This document shows positions 20,646 to 31,902 of a DNA stretch of 64,000 bases, one piece after another. The notes under the pieces were generated by a model that did not search any database, was not told where the DNA came from, and worked only from the letters and a program-made list of their open reading frames with translations. Source of the DNA: Mytilinidion resinicola (lineage: Eukaryota; Ascomycota; Dothideomycetes; Mytilinidiales; Mytilinidiaceae); contig NW_022985457.1 in the NCBI RefSeq assembly GCF_010093595.1, forward strand, positions 427,494 to 491,493. The letters are read 5' to 3'. How positions within the stretch are numbered: the first letter of the stretch is position 1; each line of letters begins with the position of its first letter. Position numbers and translations under genes: made by a program.

Positions 20646-21707
20646 CTACTTGCTGCTCAGAACCTCAATGACCACTTTTAGGACCTCCGGATGGATAGCC
20701 TTCGGCGCAGCAACAACACCCTTGTTCCCCGACAGCGTCCTTCCAATACTGAAGTCCAACTTCTTCCCCCAAGCATCCGTGACTGTTCCTCCGGCCTCGC
20801 CCACAATAACGACACCGGCAGCATGATCCCAAATCTTCTCCTGGTACGTCTTCGAGATCGGCAGTCTCAGATACAAGTCTCCAGCCCCCCTTGCAATCGA
20901 CGCATACTTCGCCTGCGAATCCATCCTCACACTCTCCTTCGTGATGCCCAACTTCCCCGCAATCGCCGCCTGGTCGCCATGGCTCGAATGCCCCGCCTCC
21001 ACACTCTCACAGAACGTCGCTTGCGTGATATCCTCGAGCGGCTTCATCTTGATAGTCGTCCCCTCAGCCAACGCACCGCGTGTCAACGGCCGGCTCGTAG
21101 CTCCGTGTCCTAGAACAGCAGAGAACAGCACCCCCTTCCCCTCCGCGTCCGTCTGATCCGCCCCAATACTCGTATCCAAGCGCTCTTTATCGTCAACAGG
21201 CAGGTTCGGGCATCCCAGTACGCCCACCACCACCTCCCCATCCACCATCAGCGCCAGGCAGACCGCATACTGCCCGCCTCGCAGGAACCCCTTCGTCCCA
21301 TCAATCGGATCCAGCGCCCAAATCCGCCCCTTCGCACCACCCGCACTCCTCCCCGCATCCAGTGCCGTCAACATGCCATCGACATCTTTGATCGGCCCGC
21401 CCAGCACAGCCTCCGCCTCCGCATCATCCAGTGTCGCTTCCTGCACCAGTTCCCAGATCTGCGAGCGCAGCGCCTCGTTCGTGCGCAGGTCGTCGGCATC
21501 CTCCTCGCCCACGACCTCGTCGGAGGGGAACGCGTGCTTGATGGCGGCGATGATGAGGGCCTGCGCGCCGAAGTCGCCGATGGTGACGGGCGAGGCGTCG
21601 GATTTGGAGAGGGTGCCTTTTGATTTTGCGGCGTAGACGCGGCGGGTGAGGAGGGTGGCGCGTTGGACGGCGAGTTGGGCGAGGTGGAGCTCGTTTTCGT
21701 AGGCCAT
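20646..21707 (-). CDS. HAL2: 3'(2'),5'-bisphosphate nucleotidase (HAL2/MET22 type)
   Basis: This enzyme removes the 3'-phosphate from 3'-phosphoadenosine 5'-phosphate, a by-product of sulfate assimilation, and is the classic lithium- and sodium-sensitive phosphatase of salt tolerance. Single exon, 353 residues from MAYENELHLAQLAV. It shows the metal-binding inositol-monophosphatase fold motifs: SPVTIGDFGAQALI, DEVVGEEDADDLR, WALDPIDGTKGFLRGGQYAV (the DPxDGT box) and KIWDHAAGVVIVGEAGG (the WDxAAG box). The frame stays open upstream to an ATG at 21878, which would add a hydrophobic leader (LLQLALLLLSILLAILAL) of the signal-anchor type. The cytosolic start at 21707 fits the family; the longer form is discussed as a finding. 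Confidence 0.92.
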   Translation of the reverse strand: MAYENELHLAQLAVQRATLLTRRVYAAKSKGTLSKSDASPVTIGDFGAQALIIAAIKHAFPSDEVVGEEDADDLRTNEALRSQIWELVQEATLDDAEAEAVLGGPIKDVDGMLTALDAGRSAGGAKGRIWALDPIDGTKGFLRGGQYAVCLALMVDGEVVVGVLGCPNLPVDDKERLDTSIGADQTDAEGKGVLFSAVLGHGATSRPLTRGALAEGTTIKMKPLEDITQATFCESVEAGHSSHGDQAAIAGKLGITKESVRMDSQAKYASIARGAGDLYLRLPISKTYQEKIWDHAAGVVIVGEAGGTVTDAWGKKLDFSIGRTLSGNKGVVAAPKAIHPEVLKVVIEVLSSK

Positions 21708-22376
21708 GGTGGTGTAGTTGTGCTTTTTCAGGATGGTGGTGGTGGTGGGGGCGGGGTGGAGGAGGTGGGCGGCGAAGAGGGAGAGGCGGGTGGTTAGGCG
21801 CGAGGGGATGGTCGTGAGGGCCAGGATTGCTAGGAGGATTGAGAGGAGGAGGAGGGCTAATTGAAGAAGTGGGCGCATTTATGGTGGGGTTGGCGGAGTG
21901 GGTTGCGGAGATGATGCTGAGTTGATGTCTGTCGTCACGGCTTGGCGAAAAAGTGTTCGGCGCGCGTGCTCGTCAACATGTAGTCAGTTGTAAAATGTGA
22001 TTTTAGAAATATATGGGAATCAGAAAGGGCAATGCAGTCAATACTTGGAAGGTCTACTGGAACATGTGGTGTTGAGGAGTCTGTGATTGCACGAAGTGGA
22101 CGTGTAGAAAGAACAGTAGATCATTCATCTGCAGCTGGAGTACTATTGTAGCTCTGAAGCCCCCATTAATGCAGAGAAGAAAAGCTACTCGACGAACTGA
22201 TATCGAGCCAGCAGAACAATTTCTTGATGCCCATCGGTCGTCAACAAATCGTGGCGTCGTGGCTTGTGCGTTGTCAAGGGCAGCCTCCAGGTCCTCAGAT
22301 CTCCACCAAACAAAGCTTCACCTCTCATCAACACCACTTCCTCCCAGCAGCCAACACCCTCGACCAACCACCCACC
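21708..22376. promoter_or_regulatory. Divergent intergenic region, HAL2 / C3HC gene
   Basis: 669 bp between the chosen starts of two divergent genes. The first 171 bp may be coding if HAL2 uses its upstream ATG. No repeat or clear promoter element was recognised. Confidence 0.4.
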
Positions 22377-23790
22377 ATGACCTCCCCCCAGCCGGTTGCC
22401 CTCTCAACGACGAAGCGCAAATTCCACAAACTCCTCGACAACCTCCACGCCAACAAATCCACACCCAACCTCTCCTCCTCACTCCGAAGCGCCAATACCT
22501 CTACAACCTCCCTCGCCGTTCCCACCACCACCGAACCCCCTTCCAAACGCTCTCGCCACTCCGACATCTCCATGCTCTCCCGCATATCCATGGATAAGCC
22601 GCGCCCGCACGCCAGCCCCAGCACCATCCGCTCGGTCAGGTCGAAGACCACCACGGCGTCGACGCCCCCGCGGAAGACGCCGAACTACGCGCCGTACAGC
22701 CAAGACGCGTTTCTAGCGCGACTCAAGACGTTCGCGGATGTGAAGCTGTGGACGATGAAGCCGGACGCGATAAACGAGGTGCAGTGGGTGAAGAGGGGGT
22801 GGGTGTGCGAGGCGTGGAATACCGTTGCTTGCAAGGGGGGCTGCGAGGCTAGAGTGGTAGTGAGTCTGCGGCCGAAGCGGAAGGACGAGAAGGGGGAGGA
22901 GATTGAGGGGTCGGAGGATTGGAGCGTGGATGTTGAAGAGGAGCTGGTAGCGGCGTATGCGGAGAGGATTGTGGAGGGGCATGCCGAGTTTTGTTTGTGG
23001 AGGAGGGCGGGGTGTAAGAGTGAGTTCGGATGGATATGGGTATGGACAAGTGGGCGGAGGGAATGATGCTAATTTGGTTGCAGAGGATATCTATCATATC
23101 CCGATTGCGCGCCGCGATGTCTGCGAAGCGGATCTCTCACGGCGGTATCAGTCTCTCAAAGCGATTGAGGCACACCTCCCTCCGTTCGAGTGTGTCAAAT
23201 ACACCGGCATCGATCCGGAGTCCCTCATCAAGTGCTTGCCATCTTCTTTCTTCGCTGCCACCGAAGAGAGCGTTGCTGCCGAAGATGATACACCACCATC
23301 CATCACAGCCTTCGCCTTTGCCCTCTTCGGCTGGAACGGCGTCGCCCAAGATGGCCTCTATCTCGCACAATGCTCCCACTGCTTTCAACGCGTGGGGCTA
23401 TGGCTCTACACTAAAGAGCGCATTACGACCATGGCCAAGAAAGTCAACGCAGAAGAATCTCAACTCCGACTCAACCTCCTCGAAACCCACCGCGAGCACT
23501 GCCCCTGGAAGAACGCGGAGGCGCAGGCTAACCCGCCAGACGGACAAGTGGCGGGCTTTGCGGCGTGGCGGACGCTGCAGTATGTACTTGGTGTCAACAA
23601 GAGGCGGGACACTACGGCGACGCAGAATAGTGCAGAGGTTGGTGGGGAGGTGAACGGGGAAGAGAGGAAAGATGAGGAGGGGAAGGGGGATGATGATCTT
23701 GCGGGGAGGTGGCAGCGGTTGAAGAGTAAGTTGAAGAGGTCGACTAGCAAACGAAGCTTGAAGTCCCCAGGGAAGGGCGGAGATTCCTAA
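22377..23790 (+). CDS. C3HC zinc-finger protein (NIPA / Rsm1-like)
   Basis: Two exons, 22377-23019 and 23084-23790, with a 64-bp intron, give 449 residues. After a Ser/Thr/Pro-rich, probably phosphorylated N-terminus comes the C3HC region: PYSQDAFLARLKTFADVKLW, GWVCEAWNTVACKGGCEARV, and the completing HAEFCLWRRAGC just before the splice. A second module has FALFGWNG, CSHCFQRVGLWLY and LETHREHCPWKN, the zinc-binding layout of the Rsm1-like C-terminal half. The tail is acidic, then basic (KSKLKRSTSKRSLK), and may be a nuclear signal. Yeast Rsm1 is linked to mRNA export and human NIPA to an SCF ligase. Which role applies here cannot be told. Confidence 0.88.
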
Positions 23791-25792
23791 GGTTGTGGCT
23801 CCATGCTGACAATAGGATTCTCCTGAAGCGTGGTGCCTCTGCTCTATGGAGAAGCGACGTTGACTCTACTACCATTATCGCCTGGTACAGCCCTAGGCTT
23901 ATGGGATTAGTATGTGGCGACGTTGGATGGCGATTTTGGGAAAAGATATGCTTGCGATTATGGTTCATCTTCCGAAGATTATGAATCACGGCAAAAGGGT
24001 TATGAGAATATTATAATTTGGAGATCTAGTTATCAGGCTAGGACTGTCACGCCTCATGGGGTCAAAAACGATTGCATATGACTACCACAGCCATTTTTCT
24101 ATCGATCGAAGATGACGGATCATAGTGAAGGAGCTACAATGACATTTGGCTACGGGGGTAGCGGGGTATTTAGTAGGATATTCCGCAGTTCTTCAACCAG
24201 AGCTTCCCATCTACTTCCTTTCTCACCAATACCCATGTGATCAACAGCACATGACTTCCATGGTCAACACGTGCAACATCCGTGCCCGGCTCATATGTTT
24301 CCTATAAAAGCCACTCGCCCGTCTAAAAGTTGACTCCCTACGGAGAAGCGGGTGGTGGTCAAACATCGAAGCACGAGGTTGCTCATGGTGTGCAAAACCA
24401 CGCCTGTATTCTTGTTATGGAGGAGCGTCCTGGCTTGTGTCAAAAAATCTAGGAAAAACGCCTGATGGAATTGGAGGAGTATGTGGCGTTGGGTCAGCAC
24501 AGCGTTGTGGGGTGTGATGATGTGCGTCTCCAGCTCTTCATGATGAATGTGTGAGTAGCGTTGAGGGAGGAGGGAGATGTGTATCAATGGAGGAAGATTT
24601 GGGTGATTATTAAAGAGTAGATCGTGGGGAGCATCGTTGTGAGCTAGTGATACAAGAGGACGGCTACTTCACCCCACCTCCATTACAGTCTCGTTTGAAT
24701 TGACGTCAACCAACTGACTATGAATTCACTCCTCCATCGCGTTGCCCATGGTGTGGATTGTAGTCAGCCCAGACCCAGGCCATGCGTGTTTTTCTCGATG
24801 TGTGTTGATCAACTCATACCAGTCTCTCTATGGGAGAGGAGTTTCATCGCGAGTAGGTAGGCTTATATACTCCTCTGAGAAGAAGAGCTGGATTCGGAGA
24901 AGGATTTCGCCTTCATTGCAGGCGAGTAGCATCACGTGAACAGCACGTGCTCTCTTTTCGACCTCGGTCACCTGCTGACTGAACATCCCCCTGTCACGAC
25001 CCGACTAAAATAGGAATTATCTTGGCGCTCTCCCGGCCCCTGCAGCACATCAATCAATAGTTCGTGATAATAAATGAAGTCAACCGTCTTGACCGGTCGC
25101 TCATTCCTGCCGTCTTTGCCGACTCCGGAATGAAGCATGATCGAAAACTCCTCTCAACTACGGGGAGCGCGTCTTCTCGCTCTGAAATGTCAGCAAGGAG
25201 CAGACTCTTCCGCGCGGAATGGCGTGGTGGTGGTAATAAAGTTTGTTTTTCTGCGTCTCAGCTCCAGCGAAGCGAGAGCGCGAAACCCCTTTCTTGCCAG
25301 ACTGGACGCCCCCTAGCGCCCTCCACCTCCCTAAACGCCATCCACGCCAGCTCGGCTGCCACGCCCAGCCAGGAACACGGCATGGCAACCTTGTGCACCA
25401 ATCGCGTGCGTGGCTAAGAGCCCTACGTGGGCGGTGGCTGTCGACAGCTCTCGGGGCTAGACCTTCTGGAGCTGTCCGCGCTCTTTCAACACGCCCAGTC
25501 GCTGGCTGACTACGGCAGCGATGCCGCAATAGGACCCGGGCTCAGGAACACGGGCAGCGTTGATTCGGCGCCTCCGTCGACTCACCAGCTTCGTGGCTTA
25601 CGTGCCCGGCAGACGGTGCGTGCCCTGCCGCCTTCAGTTGTTGACAGCGGGAGCAGGGGCCCAGATGGGCATCAGGGGTTTTATGTGGGCGGTATTCCTC
25701 TTCTCTGTCTGATCTTCAGAGTCCTTCTTCTCGTCCATCAATCCTGTAGATCTTTCTACGTACACTCGTTTTAATATTTGTCTTCCGTTAAT
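23791..25792. other. 2-kb intergenic region, nothing assigned
   Basis: No gene or repeat could be supported. A minus-strand frame at 24291-24587 (98 codons) and plus-strand frames at 25064-25774 have no family features. The last few hundred bases are presumably the promoter of the large wall-protein gene. Confidence 0.35.
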
Positions 25793-28700
25793 ATGCCTTC
25801 CTCATCACTCGTTCTGAGCGTTGGCGCCCTCACTCTTTCCACTCTTCTTGCACCTGTCTCCGCCACTCTTTATGGAATCAAGGACTCTTATGCCGGTTCG
25901 ACCTTCTTCAATGGATTTACGTTCATCTCTGACCCGGACCCCACTCATGGATATGTGAAGTGAGCAAGTTCAAAACCACACTGGCATGTATTAGACTAAC
26001 ACGACAAGATACCTCGACCAGGCTGATGCCACAAACGCTGGTTTGGTCAAGACTGTGGGTGCCGCGGCCTACATGGGCGTGGATTTCACAAACAAATATA
26101 GCGCCTCTGCTGTAGGACGTCCTAGTGTCCGAATCGAATCGAAGAACACGTACAATCATGGTCTCTTTATTGCCGATATTGCTCATATGCCAGGATCAGC
26201 CTGTGGATCCTGGCCAGCATTCTGGTCTCTCGGAGACGGAACATGGCCGGCGCATGGCGAAATCGATATCATCGAGGTATGATACCTGCTCCTGGACTGC
26301 GGGGGATTGAAACTGAAAAATACCAGGGAGTAAGCAAGAACACTAAGAATCTAATGGTTCTTCATACTGCGGACGGATGCAGCGTTAGTAGCAGTGGCAT
26401 GACCGGAACCTTGAATTCCCCCGTGTGCGACGTTTCGGTCTCTACCTCTGGATGCAGTGTCACGCCCACGCAAGCAAACACTTATGGGACCGACTTCAAT
26501 ACTGCCAAGGGTGGTGTGTACGCCATGGAGTGGACTTCGACCGCCATCAAGATGTGGTTCTTTCCCCGCACTGCTATCCCTAAAAGCATCACCACGGGCA
26601 ACCCGGATACTACCACCTTTGGCACGCCTACTGCCGCCTTCGCCGGATCCTGCGACATTGACACTCATTTCAAGAACCACCGCTTTATCTTCGACACCAC
26701 CTTCTGCGGTGACTGGGCTGGCAATACTTACGGCTCCTCTGGCTGCCCGCAGTCAAGCTCGGATCCAATCACGGCTTGCGTGAACTATGTTGGACAGAAT
26801 CCTCTTGCTTTCACCGAAAGCTACTGGCTCATCAACTATTTCAAAGCATATACCGCCAAACCTGCTGTCTCTAGCACGAAATCGTCCACGACGAGCTCGA
26901 AAACTTCTACTAAGGTTTCTACAAGCACGAAATTATCGACCACAACCAAGGCGTCGTCGACCGTCAAGACTAGCTCGTCTGTGAGGACATCAAGCACTTC
27001 GGTACGTCAAGTTAGGCCCTGAATATCAGACCCCAGAAAGTTGGTTTCCTGAATGCTTTATCAAGCGAGTTTGAATAGCCAGCCGGGTTGTATCTCAATC
27101 GCGCACGAGTTGTATTTCAGACAGCTGCTGAATTCGGGGGAGATATCCGCCTTAATCTGTACTATGCGAATACTGGCTAACTGTGTCCTCACTATCAGAC
27201 CAAGGCGTCCTCGACTTCTACTAAGGTTTCTTCTACTTCGGTACGTAGATCTGTATTTTATCAATTTGGTGAGTGTTTGCTAATTGCGCGTCCTTTCTCA
27301 GACCAAAGCCTCCTCCACCTCCACAAAGGTGTCCTCCTCGTCTACCAAGACGTCCTCCGTACGTGAGACCCGTCGAACACGGATACCAGACCCTCGGTTG
27401 CGAATTTTCTGAGATGCCTCGTTGTAATTCTGTTTGCAAGAAATTGCCAGTGTTTGGAAAACTTTGATATATTCCAGAGATCGATATGAGTGCAGACATA
27501 TTATTAAATTCGCCTCCTTGTATTAATCAAGATGGTAGCCTACCACATAAAATGACCATACGCGCCGTTAGCTTTCTGAAATATATCAAAGCTCCCCAAG
27601 CAGTGGCAGATAATTGTATATTGATTATAACGAGGCACCTTGGGACCTTTAAGCTGAGCGGATTTCGGAATTATCCCAACCCTCTTTCCATTCATAGACA
27701 GTGCTAATATGTTGCATTCTAGTCCAGCTCTAGCACGAAGATCAGCAGCAGCGTAAGCTCCACTCCGACTTCTACGAAAATCTCGACGACCTCATCCTCG
27801 CCGTCACCGAGCTCGTCCAAATCAAGCTCTTCCAGCACACCCGTGTCAAGTAGCTCATCATCCTCCGCCGCGGTCTACCCATCAAGCACACCCGTGCCAA
27901 GCAGCTCATCGTCCTCGTCCGCCGCAGTGTATCCAGCAAGCACCCCTGTCTCGAGCAGTTCATCGTCCTCGTCCGCCGCTGTTTATCCTTCCAGCACCCC
28001 TTCGAGCTCCAGCAGCAGCGGCGCCGTCCACTCCTCCAGCACCCCCTCGGTATCATCTTCTGAGTCTAGCAGTAGCACCAGCGCCGCGGTATATCCATCC
28101 AGCACGCCGTTCGTGTCGTCGACCACCGAGTCGAGCAGTAGCAGCGCCGTATACCCATCCAGCACACCCTCGGACTCGTCGTCTTCCTCATCCGTGGTGA
28201 GCAGCAGCAGTACCGTGTACCCTTCTAGCACACCCTCAGATTCCTCGTCAACCTCCACCGTTGATTCGACAACATCCGTAGCCAGCAGCACATCTGAATC
28301 CGCCTCATCCACCTCTAGCGCTGTTCCCACGCCTACATCGTCTTGTGTATCGACTGATAGTGGCAACTGGCTGATTTCCCCCGGAACTGACTACTACGGC
28401 GCCGATGATGAGAACAGCCCGGAACAAATTGACAGCGTAGATGGGTGTATTGTGGCATGTGAAGCCATTGATGCCTGCATTGCCATCTCTTGGCTGCCAG
28501 GAACCAACGGAGGACCTAGCTTCTGTTATTTGAAGGATACCGTCACGGATTCGGGCCCTAGCAGCGCCATTACAGGAGCCAAGAAGGTCTCATCTTGCCC
28601 TGGGTCGTCCAGCAGCACATCGTTTTCCGTGGCCTCCACGACGACGTCCGCGAGCTCCGAAACCTCATCGTCAGCGGTTCCGACTATAACTTCTACCGGC

Positions 28701-30110
28701 TCCGATATTTATCCCACATCTACGGCATCGGATTCGTCCGTCTCGTCTAGCGCCAGCAGCACCAGCACCAGCAGTGATATCTCGTCCTCGACTTCTACCG
28801 GTTACCCCACGAGCACAGATTCTAGCTCTCTTTCTTCCGTTGTGTCTTCGTCCTCTATAGGAAGCACGTCCGTTTCGTCTAGCGCCAGCAGCTTCAGCAG
28901 CGATATTTCGTCCTCAACTTCTGCTGGTTACCCCACGAGCACGGAATCTAGCTCGCTTTCATCTATTGCATCTTCGTCCTCCGTAGGAAGCACCTCCGAA
29001 TCCAGTGTGGTCTACTCTGGAAGCACCTCAACCGAGTCCATCAGTAGCACCTCGACCGAATCTCCGACTGCTGTTTACCCGACTAGCACCCCTGGATCTT
29101 CTGTGGCTTACCCTGGAACCAGTTCCGAGTCTACAACTTGCACCGAGACTGAGTCGTCGACTTTGGTCTACCCTGAAAGCACCCCCGGATCATCTATAGT
29201 CTATCCTTCGTCTGTGGTCTATCCTTCGTCTGTGGTCTATCCTTCGTCTGTGATCTATCCTTCGTCGGCTGTCTATCCTTCGTCAATCGTCTACCCCGGA
29301 ACCACCAGCGCTCCGCACGCCTACCCGACTGCATCTTCCAGCACCAAGGAGACCATCACAACCGTGATCACGACCTCCTACGTCGATGTCTGCCCAACTG
29401 GCTATGTCACCTCCGTCATCACACAAACCGTGACCTACTGCCCTGGAGACATCACACCTGGTGCCCCGGCCCCTGGCTTCACGACCAAGGTCACTGTCTA
29501 CCAGTCCTCCACCATCACCCTTACCGTCCCAGCCACTGTAGCCCCATACACTACCGCTGCCCCAGTCTACTCCGCGCCAGCTGAGAGCTATTCGATCCAT
29601 TTTAGCCTCGAGTCTGCCCCCGCAATTGCTTACGTTGCGCCCTCTGCCTCAGCACCGGTAGCTTATCCTTCAGCACCGGTGGCTTACCCTTCAGCACCGG
29701 CAGCTTACCATTCAGCGCCAGCGGCGTACCCCTCAGCACCAGCTGGGTACTCCTTTGCACCCGCCTACGTGGCCTCCTCCTCAGTCGTCGCTGCTGCATC
29801 GACCGAGGTCATCTACCAGACCGTTGAGATGGTTCCCGTACCGGTGTCTACGGAAGCTGCGAGCTATGGCGCTGCGTATACGGGCGGTGCGTATACGGCT
29901 TCGTTGAGCGTTCCAGCCGTGTCCGTCGTCACGCCGCCGGCGTACGGAGGATATGGAAACAGCACGGCTGTGTATCCGACTGGCACAGCGGTGCCGAGTT
30001 CGAGCTATACGAGCCCGGAGACGCCGTATTTCACTGGCGCGGCTTCGGTGCAGCGGGTGGGTATGATGGGGATGATTGGAGCGGTGGTTGTTGGGTTGTT
30101 GGCCGTCTAG
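25793..30110 (+). CDS. GH16 glucanase-PAN-Ser/Thr-rich GPI-anchored wall protein
   Basis: Six exons fit: 25793-25959, 26009-26276, 26327-27001, 27199-27240, 27302-27358 and 27723-30110, about 1198 residues. A signal peptide (LVLSVGALTLSTLLAPVSA) leads into a GH16 domain with the catalytic box HGEIDIIEGVSKN, split by a 50-bp intron, and the downstream FCGDWAGNTYGSSGCPQSSSDP. GH16 enzymes of this type cleave beta-1,3/1,4-glucans. There follow a Ser/Thr/Lys linker, a long Ser-rich repeat region, a PAN/Apple-like module (about 28350-28605; CIVACEAIDACIAISW, CYLKD), more Ser/Thr repeats, Val-Tyr-Pro-Ser and Ala-Tyr-Pro-Ser repeats, and a hydrophobic C-terminus (MMGMIGAVVVGLLAV) typical of GPI attachment. 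If exons 4-6 were not used, the GH16 part would end shortly after 27001. The clean phase-0 joins favour one gene. Confidence 0.78.
27843..28340 (+). repeat. Ser-rich coding repeats with AVYPSSTP units
   Basis: Tandem coding units of about 45-60 bp encode poly-Ser followed by AVYPSSTP or a close variant, seven or more times. Further repeat blocks follow in the same exon: a duplication of roughly 120 bp at about 28780-28990, an 18-bp VVYPSS unit at 29200-29290, and an AYPSAP unit at 29650-29745. Such tracts are usually heavily O-mannosylated and length-variable. Confidence 0.85.
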
Positions 30111-30418
30111 ACTGAATAGTGTTCCAGCTTGGATGATTTTTAGTCTGAAAATGTCAGAATGATAATGGGGGAGGCAAAGAAGGGATGATGGGCGGAAAGT
30201 ACTATAGAGATGTATTTTTTAATCTGTCCGGCTTGAAAGAAATGATGTCGTTTTCTTATGACTTGAACATTGCATTAGAGGCATGAATCATTGCGCCAGT
30301 ATTAGAGGAGTGGTCTTAACAAAATGCAATGGTCTTATACACTTTCAGCCAGCATCTGGCATGCAAAACACAGCACCACCATCAGCGCCACCTGTTCCGC
30401 TACCCTCCAACAACAACT
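30111..30418. other. Convergent 3' region
   Basis: 308 bp between the stops of the plus-strand wall-protein gene and the minus-strand mitochondrial gene. It is AT-rich near 30200-30330, as expected for 3' ends. No gene is seen. Confidence 0.35.
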
Positions 30419-30936
30419 CTACCCAGACTGCCCGCCCCCAGCCTTGGGCGCGCTCCCCCCACCACTCGTCCGACTCCTCTCACTCCCCTCCTTCCCAGGG
30501 CTACTCTGCGCACCCCCCTCCTCCGATCCCCTCGCCTCGCTAACCTCCCGGTTTCCAGGACTAACGTTCAACGCCGAGTGCTATACACGAATTAGCCGCC
30601 TTCACCCCCTCCTGAAACCTGAGCGAAAGCCAAACATACCTTCCCAGCCTCCTTCTCCCCACTCTCCTTCTCGGCCTCAGGACTCGTCGTGCTCGGATCA
30701 AACGCTGCCTCGCCGCCCGCGGCGGCGTCGTCGGACCCGCTCTTGCTGTACTCGGTGCTCTGGGGGTTCAGGCTCTCGCGGTCTTGGTCGTCTTTGCGGG
30801 GGAAGGCGCGGATGGGGGTCGAGTGGAGGTGCTGGGAGCGGACGACGGCGATTTTGGTGCGCGGTGGGCAGGTGGCGCGGAGGCGGTAGGGAGACATGAG
30901 GTGCAGGGTGCGGGTGAGGGATGGTAGGGAGGGCAT
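30419..30936 (-). CDS. Small probable mitochondrial protein, fungal-conserved type
   Basis: Two exons on the minus strand, 30936-30640 and 30580-30419, with a 59-bp phase-0 intron, give 152 residues. The N-terminus (MPSLPSLTRTLHLMSPYRLRA...) is basic and lacks acids, fitting a mitochondrial presequence. The middle LNPQSTEYSKSGSDDAAAGG, the acidic FDPSTTSPEAEKE, and the second-exon ALNVSPGNREVSEARG resemble a short family I have seen repeatedly in ascomycete genomes without a function. The C-terminus is Gly/Ser-rich and disordered. Finding the NVSPGN motif in frame only after the splice supports the exon structure. Its function is unknown. Confidence 0.68.
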
Positions 30937-31902
30937 GGTGGAGGTTGAGAGGGGTGTTTGGGGTTGGGGTAATGATGTATTTGTTTATTTTTTGTGGCGC
31001 GATGCTAATGCAGGGTTCCGGTGTGCTGGATCTGGCGATTGGATCCGGATCCGGTGTAGGATCGTGGATGCTGGTGGTGTGATGGGTTGAGCGGGTAATT
31101 GGTGAGTTTGGAGACGGTGGCCGAAAGTTTGAGGGACGTTGGGGGTTTGGGGAGGCCAATTGATTTTGGCATTTGAGGTTCGTGATGGTGAGCAGGGATG
31201 TGCGATGAGAGAAGACTGACGTCAGGAACGGTGAATGGGGCTTCACCGCCTGGCAGAATGTGGTGATGACTAAGGTGGGTCACGTGAGAGGTGAACATTT
31301 CTGTCAATGTTTGTGTCGCACCAAGATTTGTTCATCTTTTCTCATCACCAACATGGGGGTTGATTCTGGGTTTGCGACACCAGATTCTACATTTCACGAT
31401 GGCAAACGGCAAATCTAGAACTAGACGCGAGTCAGCTCCTTCGCCCCCCAGATTTTCATCAGGCATCAACTCCAGGCAACGACACGGATCGGTTCTGTGA
31501 CTCCATATCGAATCCTGGTTTGGAAGGAGTATAACTAACGGTGAACGCCGAATCCCACTTCAGTGTTGGGAACAGTCATGATGGGGTAACGTCCCGTCCC
31601 GCTGTCTTGCCGCTCCGTGGCAAAGCGGCTGATAACAGAGTGAACCCTATCCGTTCGTTATACATATATAATGGTCTTGCCCCTATACTTAAAGATGAAC
31701 TTGGCGCTGGCCTTGCTATCATTGTTTGATTGTTTCTAGCTTTATTGTTTATTGTTTGTAGCTTAAGCCTTGTCCTATAAGATCACTCTCTTCCATCTTT
31801 CTACCTACATCCATCGTCCTATCACACTTGCTACCACCACTCTTCAAGAAAGCCTACCAACCTCTCAACACCACATCTCCCATCATTAGTACTCGACAAA
31901 CT
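30937..31902. promoter_or_regulatory. Divergent intergenic region upstream of the MOSC gene
   Basis: 966 bp between divergent starts. A TATA-like run (tatacatatataatgg) lies at about 31659-31674, some 230 bp before the MOSC start. The stretch from about 31563 (TGTTGGGAAC...) into the leader resembles a solo LTR in style, but I found no matching right end or target duplication. Confidence 0.4.

Noticed and set aside
31563..31830. Solo LTR upstream of the MOSC gene
   Set aside because: The TGTTGGGAAC start and TATA-like run are suggestive, but no matching right terminus or target duplication was found and no second copy is in the window.
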